Source: Chlorella sorokiniana
Taxonomy: Eukaryota > Chlorophyta > Trebouxiophyceae > Chlorellales > Chlorellaceae
Direction of reading: 5' to 3'
Length of the DNA stretch: 64,000 nt
NCBI GenBank assembly: GCA_025917655.1
Contig: CP084608.1
Span: 310,001-374,000, forward strand
Numbering within the stretch: the first letter of the stretch is position 1; every line of letters begins with the position of its first letter. A program made the position numbers and the translations under genes. The notes beneath the pieces were generated by a model. The model was not told the origin of the DNA. It was given only the letters and a program-made list of their open reading frames with translations, and did not search any database. Below, piece by piece: positions 33,990-44,965 of the stretch.

Positions 33990-35742
33990 ATGGCGGAGCA
34001 CGCGTCTCAGAAGGCACTCGCTCTGGTGAAGCGTCTCGCCAGAAAGGAGGGGCAGCCCATCGGCGAGCGCCACCTGCCTCAGAGGTAGGCCGGGCTTGAT
34101 GGCGCGGCCCATCCTCGATCTGAACCCACGTGCCCCCACCCTGATGCCTGGAGGGTCCAGTCTGCTCTCCATGCGCTGTAACTTCCGGTTTCACAGCCCC
34201 GTCACAACCAAGGAGCCTGCAAGCAGCTAGACTGCCAGGCGGCGCCGGCAGGCGGCGCCGACTTGCTGCCATCGTCGGCGAAACAGATTTCTCCTTGCTG
34301 CCTATGCAGGGAGCTGCAGCAGTGCTCAGGCCTCTGCTTCACCTTTGTTAAGAAGGTGAGGGCGCCAGCCATCTGGGTGCTGGATGGCATGTGGTTGGAG
34401 GGCCACTGCCGCACATCATCTCTTGAGCTCTTGTCCTGACGCCGCCCTTTCCTGGCTCGCAGGCAGGAGTGGGCGTGACGGTCGAGGGCGGCAGCGGCTT
34501 CGTCATTGCCAAGCAGGCGGGTGCCTGCATCAACCCCCTGCCCTTCTTCACGGCCGCACTCCCCTGGCCCCCACAGCCCCCGCGCCCCGCGACTCTTTGC
34601 TAACACGCGAGCGCGTGCCGCCGCCGATGCTGCCGCCTGCAGGGCGGCTCCTGGTCCGCGCCGCTCTTCATTTCCGTCTACGCCGGCGGCATCGGCCTGT
34701 CCCTGGGGTACTCGGAAATCGATTCCCTCATCGTGCTGGACACCCCGGAAGCCGTGAAGCGGTACGCCGCCAACCAAACCGACGTCGCCACCGACATCGG
34801 CGCCGTGGGGCCGCTCGGCAAGGGTGCGCTGCGCAGCTGCGCATAAAAGGGGCCTCGACACATGCACAGGGGCAGCTCAGCAATGCCCCCAGACCTCATG
34901 CTGCCACAGGCAGGCTGCGGCCGCTGCCGCAGCAGCCGCGGCGGCGGCCCGATGTCGGAGCGCCCTTGGCGTCGCAACCTCCCACCCCGCTCCTCCTCCC
35001 TTTGCGCGCAAGCAGTGGCGGGCCAGGACAGCGTGAGCCTGCTGACGCTGAGCGACGAGACCTTCCCCTACTCAGTATCCTCCGGTACCTTGGTGGACCT
35101 CTCGTACAAGGGTGAGGCCGCCCTCTTGGAATCTTTCTTCTTCTTCTTTTTGGTTTGTTCCGTCCTGTGTTGGCTGTTGGCAAGCCTGTTTTCGGGTAGG
35201 ACCTCCCATACAAGCATGGCCTGCAGAAACTGGGCGGTTGCAGTTTCCAGCACGCGCTAGCGCCGACCCTGCCAGGCGGTGGCACCAGGTTCAGGCTGGT
35301 GCGGCTGTGGGGCGACGGCTCCCTGACCCTCCACGCGGGCGCCCGGCGGAGGCGTCCGTGCATGTGTCCACCCGCACGTGCCCGGTTGTACCGCCTCGCA
35401 GGCATGCGGTACCGCGTGGACGCTGCCACCAACCGCGAGCTGTACGGCGCCGATGCCACCCCGAGCAGATCCTGGGCTGGGAGTCCACAGCCCCCGAGGC
35501 CTTCAAGCCCCTCTTTGACCTGCTCACCAAGGTGGGCCACGCCGCCGCAGGGGGGGCTTTGTCCAGCCGGGCACGATGGTGTCCTTTTTGATCGCAACAG
35601 ACGAGGGCCTGTAGCGCCACTCAAGCGAGCCGTCTGGGGGCCACCGCTGGCTGAGGGTTTGGTTGCTGTTGGGTCCTGGTGCCGGTGCCACCTGTCCTGC
35701 CTCGCCCTGCAGTATCTTGAGACTGGCGTGATTGAGGGCTGA
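33990..35742 (+). CDS. SYLF-domain (Ysc84/SH3YL1-type) protein
   Basis: A stand-alone SYLF-domain protein. SYLF domains bind phosphoinositides and actin on endosomal and plasma membranes. Exons are 33990-34084, 34310-34355, 34463-34516 and 34643 onward. They read MAEHASQKALALVKRLARKE; ELQQCSGLCFTFVKK; AGVGVTVEGGSGFVIAKQ; GGSWSAPLFISVYAGGIGLS with YSEIDSLIVLDTPEAVKRYA and DIGAVGPLGK; DSVSLLTLSDETFPYSVSSG with TLVDLSYKG; and MRYRVDAATNRELYGADAT with LGWESTAPEAFKPLFDLLTK. The final exon is YLETGVIEG. This matches the family pattern (GSGFVIAK, GSWSAP, S.G..VDLSY, N..LYG). One missing C at 35459-35462 breaks the frame. It follows VTA1 in tandem. No SH3 or FYVE domain is present. Confidence 0.85.
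34517..34642 (+). other. GC-AG intron in the SYLF gene
   Basis: The first three exons sum to 195 bases (65 codons), so the junction must be phase 0. The only fitting donor is CAG|GCGGGT. The GT four bases downstream would shift the frame. Joining gives FVIAKQ-GGSWSAPLF, the family consensus. Confidence 0.65.
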
Positions 35743-36268
35743 GCCTCTTCCCAGCCACGGCATGCGCCATGCGGGTCATGCAGCCGTCTGGGCCGTGTGA
35801 CGACAGCGTGCCGGCGCTGCACATACTCGCTGCTCGGACCCAACCCAACAGCCAGGCCGCCGCAAGAGATGAATGCAATACGAAACCCTATGCCTGCCAA
35901 CAAGTGCTGGCACTTTAGTGCCTAACCTATGCCGCGTTTCTGGCCCTTTTGCCTTTCTCCCACCCCAGAACTGCCCTTCCTCCAGCGCGCCCCCGGCATT
36001 GATTGCATGCGTGCCGTGGCGGCTTTCATGCCTTGCAATGTGATTGCCTCACCTCATGATAAAGCTTTGCTGAGGCAGGCGCCAAAGCAGCGGCCAGCAG
36101 GCAGGCTGGGCTTCAGGGGCGGTGCTGGCAGTGCTCGTCCTCACACCCCTGCTCCAGCCACTGGAGCTGACACTCTTACAGAGTCCCACGCGGTAACGTG
36201 CTGGGGATGCGCATCAGGTATCCCGCAAGCCCTGGTACCGCAGCCACGGACAGTCATGTGTGCACCAG
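35743..36268. other. Convergent 3' region
   Basis: Between the SYLF stop (+) and the proposed SET-gene stop (-). Holds a minus-strand TGTAA at 36176-36180. Nothing coding recognised. Confidence 0.4.
36176..36180 (-). terminator. Candidate poly(A) signal of the SET gene
   Basis: TTACA on the plus strand, 89 bases beyond the proposed SET-gene stop. Confidence 0.4.
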
Positions 36269-38251
36269 TCACGGCAGCTCCAGGTGTTCTCTGCCTCGCC
36301 AGTAGCCCCTCCCGTAGCTGCAGGGGGTGCAGGAGCAGTGCGTTGGGCTGCAGAAGGTGCTGTAGTATAGCAGGCAACATGCTGGGCAGGCCCGGTCGGC
36401 GGGCAGCGTGCGAGGTACAAAAGACGGACTGCCTGCTGTACTTCTGCCCCGCAGGCCAGGCCAGCAGTCGATGAGCTCAAACACCATCCCAACCAGCAAT
36501 CCCTGCCACGGCGGGCGCCAAACAAACAGCGGGGGCACCCACTCGTACAGCAGCTCCTCGCCCGGCTCCACCGCCCTCAGGGTGAAGAAGGAGATGCGGC
36601 GCTGGCCGCGGCGGTAGAAGCGCCCACGTTGGCCCGCCCCGCGAATGGTTCATGTGCACCTGCCGGGATCACACAAGTTGGTGTCACACGGGGGCAGCGA
36701 CAGAGGAGGCAGGGTTGCAGGGCTGTGATCACCGTCAGGAGCGCTGGAGCGGTGAATAGGGCAGCATGCTGCGGGGAGCAGGCTGTGGCTGGGGTGCCTG
36801 CACCGCGCTGCTGGCGGCAATGTGTGCGATTTGGCAAGAAGGGGTGGGGCGAACCCACACACAGACCGACCTCTGCCTCACCCCCTCCCTCCCTTGCCCA
36901 CGAAAGCGGTACCGGTGCTCACCGGGTGGAAGCGCTGCGTGTCGGCCACAGCGCCCACAGCGTCCACCGTCCACTCGCCGTCGATCGCCGCCGCAAAGTC
37001 GCCCTGCAGCCGGCACACGCGCGCCAGGCGGGGCAGCAGTGCATCTGCCTCAGAGCAGGCCTAGTCTGGTAAGGCGCCAGGAAATGTACCAGTCCTGGCA
37101 GCATAGCAGGCATATCGCCCCCAACCCCCAACCCCGGAGCAACGCAAAACCTAGAATCCCCCATGGGCAACCTCACAACCCTGCCCACACAGCAGCCAAC
37201 CATCCACAAACAGCCAAAACCCCAGCCCTGCGCCTCACCACTCCATCGGGGTAACGAGCATGGAAGGCCGTCCTGCAGATGACAAGGGACACATTGTTTT
37301 TTATGATGCCGGCGCGTGTAAAAGGGGCATGCGCAGGGCCGGTGAACCGGCGTGATGGGGCCAACAGCGCGAAGCAATCTGCCAACAGCACAGCATGCCT
37401 GCCATCCACATCCATTGCGTGCCACCCGCCGGCGCAGCCCATCTCCCGGGCGTCAGCACAGCCCATCACCTGTCCAGCATCTCCCCTGTGTAGTCCCCGA
37501 GGTACGTGCCCGCGGGGATGCGTACCGCCGCAAACGCGCCGTTGCCCAGGCGTGGGTCAGCGCAGCGCCGCACCTGCACCGCCCGGGCGGTACGGGCGGT
37601 CCGTGCGATGGCACGCCTAGCGAGGCATACAAGCGGCCGCTGCAGCGGGATTGGCGTCAGGTGGGCAGGTGAAGGATTGATCAGTCAGGCAAGCGGTAAA
37701 CAAGGTGGGATGGGTGGGGACTGAGCGGCAACGCCAGCTAGCGGCCGCCTCTGCCGTTAACGGCAGCTCCTTGAGCCAAGCCCGCGCCGCCAGCAACAAA
37801 ACTGACATGCGCTTGCCGCTCACCGATGCAGCTCGACGTGAAACCTGTCCTGCAGCAGCGCCTTGGCCAGCAGGAGCGCCGCTGCCGGGCCGCCCAGTGC
37901 GACCGCCGCCGCCGGCCCGAGCACTTGGTCCAGCGGAGGTAGCTGCGGCTGCGAGGCCAGCACTGTGTATGTAGCCGCACCCGTGGCTGCAAGCACGGTG
38001 GCTGCTCCCAACAGCATGGGCCCTGAGGGCCGCCGCCGCTGCATCTGCTCTGGAGGCGGCGGCTGAGCCGAGGTCTGGCCAGGCCGGTCAAGGTCGGCAG
38101 GCTGCTGCTGTTGCTCATCCTCTGTCACATGTATCTGATGGCCGTGCTGCACCGCTCTCGCAAAGCAAAGCGGCAAACGAACCAGGACAGGCGCTGGTCG
38201 CCCGGCTCTTGCAGGCCAAGAGGCAGGCGCAGGAGCTGAGACGCGCTGCAT
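36269..38251 (-). CDS. SET-domain protein with hydrophobic N-terminal segment
   Basis: A probable protein-lysine methyltransferase. The SET domain is spread over exons: RLGNGAFAAVRIPAGTYLGD with YTGEMLDR (the GxG and cofactor loop region); TAFHARYPDGV; ALLPRLARVCRLQGDFAAAI with DGEWTVDAVGAVADTQRFHP; then MNHSRG (the NHS cofactor motif) and RISFFTLRAVEPGEELLYEW (the GEELLYEW motif, with the expected Tyr). Upstream, LGAATVLAATGAATYTVLAS and AAAVALGGPAAALLLAKALL are hydrophobic, suggesting a membrane anchor or organelle signal. The N-terminus is uncertain: in-frame ATGs lie at 38251 and 38044. The frame between the first exon (donor near 37821) and the SET exon is unresolved, and another break lies at 36620-36640. 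I see no post-SET Cys motif. The stop at 36269 is a best reading. Confidence 0.6.
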
Positions 38252-38585
38252 CGACCCCAATATGCAGAGCAGGAGCAATGTGAAGGAGCCCTCCAGCCGA
38301 TGGAATGTAGCGGAGGCAGCGCATCGCCACTGCAGCACCTGCTGCCTCCTGCTGTGCTGTGGGAACTGCGTCGCAGCCCAAGCCCTGCCTGGCCCTTCAT
38401 TACAGCAGGCATTCTTGTCATTATAATTTCCAACAGTACAAGGTATAGTGTGAGCGATTGAAAAAGAAGAAAGGCATGAATACGCTCTTGATGAACAGTG
38501 CTGTTGGCGGTTCTGGGCAGGGAAAATCCAAGGCAGCCAAGGCAGTAAAATGCCTGCAGAGCGGAGAACACAGCGCAGGGCGGCA
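38252..38585. other. Spacer between NUDIX and SET genes
   Basis: Short same-strand spacer with a minus-strand TGTAA at 38400-38404, 182 bases past the NUDIX-gene stop. Confidence 0.4.
38400..38404 (-). terminator. Candidate poly(A) signal of the NUDIX gene
   Basis: TTACA on the plus strand between the NUDIX-gene stop and the SET-gene start. Confidence 0.45.
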
Positions 38586-41500
38586 TCAGGAGACTTCAAC
38601 TGCAGCTGCTTCGGCTTGCTGCTGCAGACGGCGCTGGCGCCAGCGCTCGCGACGCTCCGCCCACGACCGCCGCTTGGGGCGACGACTGCCTGCTTCTGGC
38701 TGCGCCTCCGCCTCATCCTGAGGAGCATCGGCGGAGCCTGCATGCGGGTGTTCCTCAGCGGCACCCGCGGCTTTAGCTCCAGCGCTGCCCTCTTCGCTGG
38801 CGGCGGAAGCAGGGCGGCGGCGCCGTCGCCGCCCTCCAGAAGCTGCGTCTGCCGGCTGCTCCGCCCCTGCCTCCCCCTCAGTCTCCACCTCAGCACCGGC
38901 CTCAGACGCAGAAGCTGAATCCTCGTCCGACGCTGCGGCGCCCTGGGCAGGTTTGCTCTCGGCGTGTTGACTGCCAGCCGCGGGGCGGCGGCGCCGCCGC
39001 CGCTGAGTCCTGCCGGGCTCTTGAGCCTCCCCCTCATCAGCTGTCGACACTGCGCCGGCTTCGGCATCTGGGGCAGCCCCGGCTGGCGGCTCAGCCTCCA
39101 CCTCGCCAGACGCAGAAGCCGGGCTACTGGCTGGGGGCGCCGCCGGCGCGATACGCCTCGCTGCTGCCGCCTGCCGACACCCTCATCAGGCACTGCACTC
39201 GCCGTGGATTCGCCTTCCTGCTGCAAGCCTGGCGATTCAGCAGCAGCCTCAGGCAGGACGGCAGCGCTGTCTGCGTCGGCAGATCGCCGCGAGCGGGAGC
39301 GGCGGCGGCGCCGCCTGCCGCCGTCTTCACCCGCCGCCGCCTCCTCGCCAAAAGGAGCTGCCGCGGCGGCGGGAGCTGTGCTGCCGCAGCTCCCGCAGCT
39401 TCCGCAGAGCCGCCAGCCTCGCTCCCCTCCTCTGCTGCAACGCTGCTGCTGCTTCTCAGGCTGCCGCTGCGGCTACAGCGTGAGCGGGAGCGAGATGCGT
39501 CCCGCCGGCCCTCCTGGCCACGCCCCGCCGCCGCCGCCGCTGCTTCTTGCTCGGCCGGGGTGGCTGCAGCAGGGTGTGACGGGCTGGCGCCTGCCTGCTC
39601 CCCTGCATGCTCCTCCTCTGCTGCAAAGCTGTACCGCCGCGGCAGCTGCGGACCGTGCGTCGCGGAGCCGTGCCGCGCTGAGCTGCGCTGCCGCCGAGCG
39701 CGAGCCCCGTGCCGTTGCCCCGCTCTTCCCCGCTGTCTCTCGCAGCAGCTTCGCCGCCGGGCCCGGCGCGGCGGCCGGCCCGGCTGCGGCCGTGCGGCGC
39801 CGCCCTGTCTGCAGCCTCGGAGGCGGCCGTCGCAGCCTCCTGCTGCCGCTGGCGGTGCAGCATCACTCCGTACACCGCCGCCAGAAGGCGCTTGGTGGGC
39901 TCCGGCACCCTGCACCACATGGCGGCGTGTGTGTGTGTTTGTGTGTGTGTGTGTGCGCGCGCGCGCATGCATGTGTGTGTGTGAGCGTGAGCGTGAGGCG
40001 TTTTGCTCGCTGCCACAACAAGGGGAGGAGCGCTTTGTGGTGGGGCGGCAGCAAGGCGTTCCGAGGCGAAGCTGGCCCCGACACAGCGCGGCCCAGCTCT
40101 CCCCCTCTGTGCAGCATGCAGCGTGTGCCGGCAGAGAACCCAGCGTGGCAAGCACAGCTGGACACAGGAGCAAGCGGCTCACTTCTCTTCGTAGGACATG
40201 AGGTCGTCGCACGGCACCCACACCAGCTGCTGCCCCTCCACCGGCCGCGGCTCCCCCCGCCACTCCTCGGCAACTGCGATAGGGGTTTGGGGTGGGTGGG
40301 TGGGCAGGGGCTGGGGTAAGGCGAGGGTTGCTTGGTTGGATAGGTGATGTGTGCGTGCAGGGGGATGTGTTGGTGGTGTGTGTATGAAGGGGCCGCGGCG
40401 GGGGAGGTAGGAGCCCGGAAGCGCGGCGAGCTCAAGCGCCGCTTGGCAGTCCGCAGGTGCTCCCCGAAGCCCGCAGGGTGCCAGCGGACGTGCTGGGCGA
40501 GGCGTCGGATGCAGATGCAGCAGCCTCACCAAAGAGCAGGGCCAGGAAGTTGTGGGACCAGTAGCCGTATCTGTGCGACACAAACGTCAGCGCCTGCAGC
40601 GCCCGCTCCGGCACCTGCACGCGGGCCGAGAGCGCAAAAGCACGCAGGCTGTGATCGCAAGCGATCGGGCGGTTGGGGGCCGCGTTTGAGGCGGCAGCAT
40701 GGGCAGCGCAGCTGCTGTGCGGGCAGTCGAGCAAGCCTGCCGATCGGTCGGCACACGAAGCCGTGCAGAAGGTCCCGCTGGGACCCACCTGCACCCCCAG
40801 CTCCTCATGCAGCTCCCGCTGCAGCGCGTATTGCGGAATCTCGCCGGGTTCTACCTGCACGGAAGCCGGTAAGAAGGCGCGTGACACATTGATAAGGGCG
40901 CACAGACAACCCCCCGCACGCTTTGCCCACCCAAAACACAGAAGCCTGCCTGCCACCCCGCACCTCTCCAAATACGGCAACCTCCAAATGTGCATAACAA
41001 TCTTACACAATCTTACAGGCATCCCTCACCCCACCACCATCCCATACCCGCACAAGCACCGCCTCCACCACCGCCAGGCAGCCCTGCCGCTCACCTTCCC
41101 CCGGGAACTCGTACATGCCCCGAAATTTGGCGTTGCCCTTGGTCCGCTTCGCCAGCAGCACGCGGTTGCTGCCGTCCATCAGCGCGGCAGACACCACCAG
41201 CACGTTTGCGACGGGCTTGGAGGCGGGGGCCAGCGCCGCGCGAGGTTGGCGGCCGCGGCCGGGCCCAGGCCCGCCTTGGGGCTGTTGAGCGCAAGCGGCG
41301 AGCCGGGCAGGCGGATGCGCAGGGGCGGCGGGAAGGTGAGCTCAATGGAGGCCTGAAGGTCGGCCTGAGGCACGGAGACGAAGGGCAGCGGGCGCCGTTG
41401 CCGCGGGCCTGCCAAGAGGCCGGCTCCGGGCCAAGCTGCGCGACGTCCAGCGCGGGTGGCGGGCGCTGGCGCCGCCGTCGCCGCTGCCGCTCTTGCCTCG

Positions 41501-42440
41501 GGGGGCTTGTACCAGAGGGACGGGCCTGGGCTGGCGCCGCCGCCGCTGCCGTTCGTCAACGGGCGCTTGGGGGAGCAGCCTCGGCCAGCGGCGGCTCCGC
41601 CTCCGAGCCTGCCGCGCTGCCAGCTTCGCCAGCCAGGCTGGCGGCGCCGTCGGCCCCCTCTCTGGCGGACGCGGCTGGCGGCTGCACCGCCCGGCTGCTC
41701 TTGCTGCCTGAGCCCAGCAGGCCGCCGCCCTGCCCTGCATTTGCCTGCTGCGCCTGCTGACCTGGGGGAGCAGGGCGCTGCTGCCGTGGGGAAGGGGGCA
41801 TGGCACCCTGCTGCGCCCGCTCCGAGGCGGGTGCTGCGGTTTGCCGCTGCGCTGAAGGAGGCGCCGAACCCTGCTGCTCGCCCCGCGGCGCCAACCGCTG
41901 CTGCTGCTGCTCAGCCCGAGCGGCTGCTTTCTGCTGCTGCTTCTGCTGCTCGGCCAGGGGCGAACCTCCTTGCAGCTGGTGCTGCTGCTGCGCGCCGCCG
42001 CCGGTGCTGCTGCACCTAGCTGCCCGCTCGGCTGCGGGCGTCGCCCTGCAGGCCCGCACCGCCCGTCTTGCGGCTGTTAAAGGCGGCGCCAGCCTGCATC
42101 ATCTCCTGTAGCTCGCGCCGCAACGCCGCTGCCTTAGAGGCCAGCACGGCCGCCTCTCTTGATGGCTGCCAATCTGGGCGCGGCGCTTTGCGCGACGGCG
42201 TGCCGTTGCCCCCACTCTCCGCGCAGGAGCCTGCATCCCCCGGCGTGTAGCTGCCTCCGCCCTTGCCAGTGCTTGCGTTGGGCTGCGATCCGGACGCCTC
42301 GGCCAACACACGCAGCCTGGAGGCCCGCAAGAACCGCCGCTCTGGCGGCGCACAAGGTGCCGTCGCTTGCGGCAGGCTAGCCCCGCTGCGCCGTAGAGCC
42401 GCAACTGCAATCGAGAGGGCATGTCGGTGAGAATGAGCAT
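38586..42440 (-). CDS. NUDIX hydrolase with very long low-complexity arms
   Basis: The core is a NUDIX pyrophosphohydrolase: NVLVVSAALMDGSNRVLLAK then GMYEFPG, followed by VEPGEIPQYALQRELHEELG with the REx2EE box. Next come FVSHRYGYWSHNFLALLF and VEGQQLVWVPCDDLMSYEE. The N-terminal arm (about 400 residues) starts MLILTDMPSRLQLRL and LRASRLRVLAEASGS, basic and acid-poor like a plastid transit peptide, then is Gln/Ala/Pro-rich. After the core, a donor at 40183 joins VPEPTKRLLAAVYGVMLHRQ and a long Ala/Glu/Arg arm with recurring RRRRRR clusters, ending RRSWAERRERWRQRRLQQQA. Several frame breaks occur (near 42370, 41580, 41240, and in the G run at 41097-41103 inside the NUDIX box). The core is secure. 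That both arms belong to one protein rests on splice sites and lack of other starts. Substrate unknown. Confidence 0.6.
39919..39990. repeat. GT/GC-rich simple repeat in an intron
   Basis: Alternating purine-pyrimidine tract, (TG)n passing into (GC)n and back to (TG)n, within a NUDIX-gene intron. This composition could adopt Z-DNA. Confidence 0.8.
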
Positions 42441-42856
42441 GATGCACGCTACAACAGCAGGCTTCCTCTGTGCAATGCGCGCGAGGTGGACACTGTTGCC
42501 CCTCCCCCTACCACGAGGTGCTGCTCCGAGTGTCGTCATTGATTCGCGATTGTATGGCTAGACACCAGAGCCGCCCTCAGAACCTGCAAGGACAGGCGCA
42601 GCCCCTCCCAGGGCTGGCCCACGCAGTTCACCGTCCCCACGCTGCCACAGGGCCTCAACACCTGTGTCGCAGAAAGCACGGATGCTTTTCTGACCAGCGC
42701 ACATCAAGAGCCGAGCACTGATGCACAATTTTCAGCCGCCAGCGGCGTACAATTGGTTTGTGTACAAGTGCCCATGGGCTTGCAGCATGCGGCTTGCTCC
42801 AACGTTACAACAGGCATTACAGCATGCTCGAAATGCCTGGTGTTACATGCGCTGGG
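42441..42856. other. Spacer between RCL1 and NUDIX genes
   Basis: About 415 bases on the minus strand. Its right end carries three minus-strand TGTAA copies (see the poly(A) entry). Nothing coding recognised. Confidence 0.45.
42805..42847 (-). terminator. Cluster of three poly(A) signals after RCL1
   Basis: TTACA on the plus strand at 42805-42809, 42817-42821 and 42843-42847, all within 55 bases of the RCL1 stop. If used, the 3' UTR is very short. Confidence 0.45.
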
Positions 42857-44965
42857 TCATTGGATGCGCTTGCTCAGGTTCTTCACGCCAGCACCCACGC
42901 ATGACAGGAAGATGGTCTGGCTCTCCCGCTCTGGCCGCACGCTGCGATGAGCGTCAGGGCAGGGCAGGGCCGGTTGAGGCTGCTGGCCAGCGGCAGGCCG
43001 CAACACAGACACAGGCTCGGCCAAAGATGCTTGGCAGCGCACTGCGCTGGCTCGGCACGAGCGGCAGGAGCCCACCTAGCAACAAGACCAAGCCCCGAAC
43101 AGTCAGAGAGCCCTAGGCCCTATAGTGGCTGCAACCCAAAGACGGGAGCAGCGCCGCAAACCAGCTGCCCACCTGAACTGCACGTTGAAAAACTCGCGGA
43201 TGTGCCGCAGCGTGCGCACAGCGTGCGGCGTCAGCGGCCCCAGCCGCACCTCGCTCATCTCCTCGGGCCCCAGCGCGCACAGCAGCAGCACCAGCCCCTG
43301 CCGGAAAGAAAGAAGCTACAACGTAAGAACATGGAGCCAGATGGCCTGGCGGCTCTGGCGTCTGCCAGCAATGCAGCACCCAGAGGGCACTGTGTTGTGT
43401 GGAGCTACCGACGCCCGCCTGCCGCTCTCCAGCCCGTCCAACAAGCTCTCTTCCCTACCGCCAAACGCACAACAAAACTTGAATTGAGGAGACCAAAACT
43501 TGCCTGGTGGCTGCTGTCTACAACGCCGCCCCGCTGCACCTCCTCCAGCAACAAGTATGCCGCCCGCCGCCCGACATCCTCAGGCACCACCTCCTCCTCA
43601 GCTGGCGCCGCCGCCGCCGCCGGCGCCGCCGCCGCCGCGTTCCAGCGCCGCAGCTGCCTCCGCTGCCAGCAGGCGGCCGCTGGTGGTCTCCGCGACGAGC
43701 GTGATGCCATAGCCGGGAGCGGCCTGCTGCGGGTCCCGTCATGTGGTCGGTGAATATGTAGACATCGGCCAGAAGCTGCATCAAGGGGGAGGAGGAGGGG
43801 ACCTTACATTACTGGGTGCACGAGAAAAGGCAACGGCGGCGTCTGCACGTCAGCCGCTGCAGCTCCTCCCTTGGCACCTGGCTGCTGCCCCCCCGCTCCC
43901 CCAAACCTCCTCCCTACCCTTCAAAACACACGCATGCACACGCGCTGCTCACCGCATTGAGCACGCCGCGCGCGCCGTCCACCATGCGGTTGCTGGCCTG
44001 CGGCGACACGCGGGCGCTGTACGCCACGCCCCGCACTCGTTTCACCATGCCCTCATCCGCAAGCACCACCGGGGCAGCTGCCGCACCACGGGCACGCGCA
44101 GAAACACCTCCCCGCCGCCGTTGGGGGCGCGCGTCGGACCACCTACGGGTGGAGGCGGGGCGGCGGCGGCAGGCGGTGAGCGGTGCTGGGCCAGGGAGCG
44201 CAGGGCAGCAAGGCTGCAGGGGATGCTGCCTGCCGCTGCGCTGGCCGCCAGCACACGCGCAGGCCCCGCCTCCCGAGCTGGGATTTGCTGACAGCGGCAG
44301 CAGAAGAAACCCAGAGCCTCCCGTGAGTGTGTTGGGGATTCAACAACGCAATCGACAGACGCGGGCGAAAGAGAGCAAGCGGCGGACCTTGAGCTCGAAG
44401 TCGTCCTCGCCGGTCAGCTGGCGCAGCAGGGGCAGCGTGACGGTGCGCCACACGTCCGCGCCGCAGTCGGCGTTGTCGTTTGTGACGCCGTGCAGCGTGA
44501 TGGCCAGCGCCTTCTTGCCCCACAGCGCGATGAGGGCCAGAGGCTCCAGGAAGTAGCCGACGGCGCGGGACGTGCCGCAGTCGTGCTCCAGCCCCGCGCC
44601 GCCCACTACGAAGCCGGGCTTGTACCGCAGGCTCGTGCCTGTACCGCCGGGCCAAGGGGAGGGAAAGCAGGCCGCTGGGAGCGTAGTCCCCCAGCAAGAG
44701 CATGGCAGCCTCCCGGCCGGCGCGGCAGCGGGGGCAGTGAGGAGTGTGCGGCAGCGGCCGAAGGACGCAGCGCACCCGTCTCATTGATTTCGATGATGCA
44801 TCCGTTGGTCACTTTCTCCAGCAGCCGCAGCAGGCTGGCCTCGTAGTCGCGCAGGCCAGGGTTCTGGTCGTCCGCTCGGATTTCGTCGATGCGGATGGGC
44901 TTGCCGCTGATGGTGGCGCACACGAGGCGCTGGCGGAAGCACTGCGCGCCTTTGAAGCGCAGCAT
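42857..44965 (-). CDS. RCL1: RCL1, RNA 3'-phosphate cyclase-like rRNA processing factor
   Basis: Nucleolar RCL1, needed with BMS1 for early 18S pre-rRNA cleavage. It is a cyclase-fold protein usually without cyclase activity. The start gives MLRFKGAQCFRQRLVCATIS, as in the family. Blocks follow in order: KPIRIDEIRADDQNPGLRDY with EKVTNGCIIEINETG; VGGAGLEHDCGTSRAVGYFL; LAITLHGVTNDNADCGADVW with GEDDFELKVRR; GGGEVFLRVPVVRQLP; MVKRVRGVAYSARVSPQASN; LQLMADVYIFTDHM; GYGITLVAETTSGRLLAAEA with VPEDVGRRAAYLLLEEVQRG; LVLLLCALGPEEMSEVRLGP; and the C-terminal FLSCVGAGVKNLSKRIQ. All have direct counterparts in human RCL1. One missing base in the G4 run at 44071-44074 breaks the frame between VVRQLP and LADEGMVK, and another break lies near 43715-43735. 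Divergent from the SHMT gene. Confidence 0.93.

Noticed and set aside
37820-39226. Very long minus-strand open frame of over 460 codons read as one protein
   Set aside because: It runs out of frame through the Arg/Ala-rich end of the NUDIX gene and its 3' UTR into the SET gene. High GC leaves few stops. Only its last part, near 37820-38251, looks coding.
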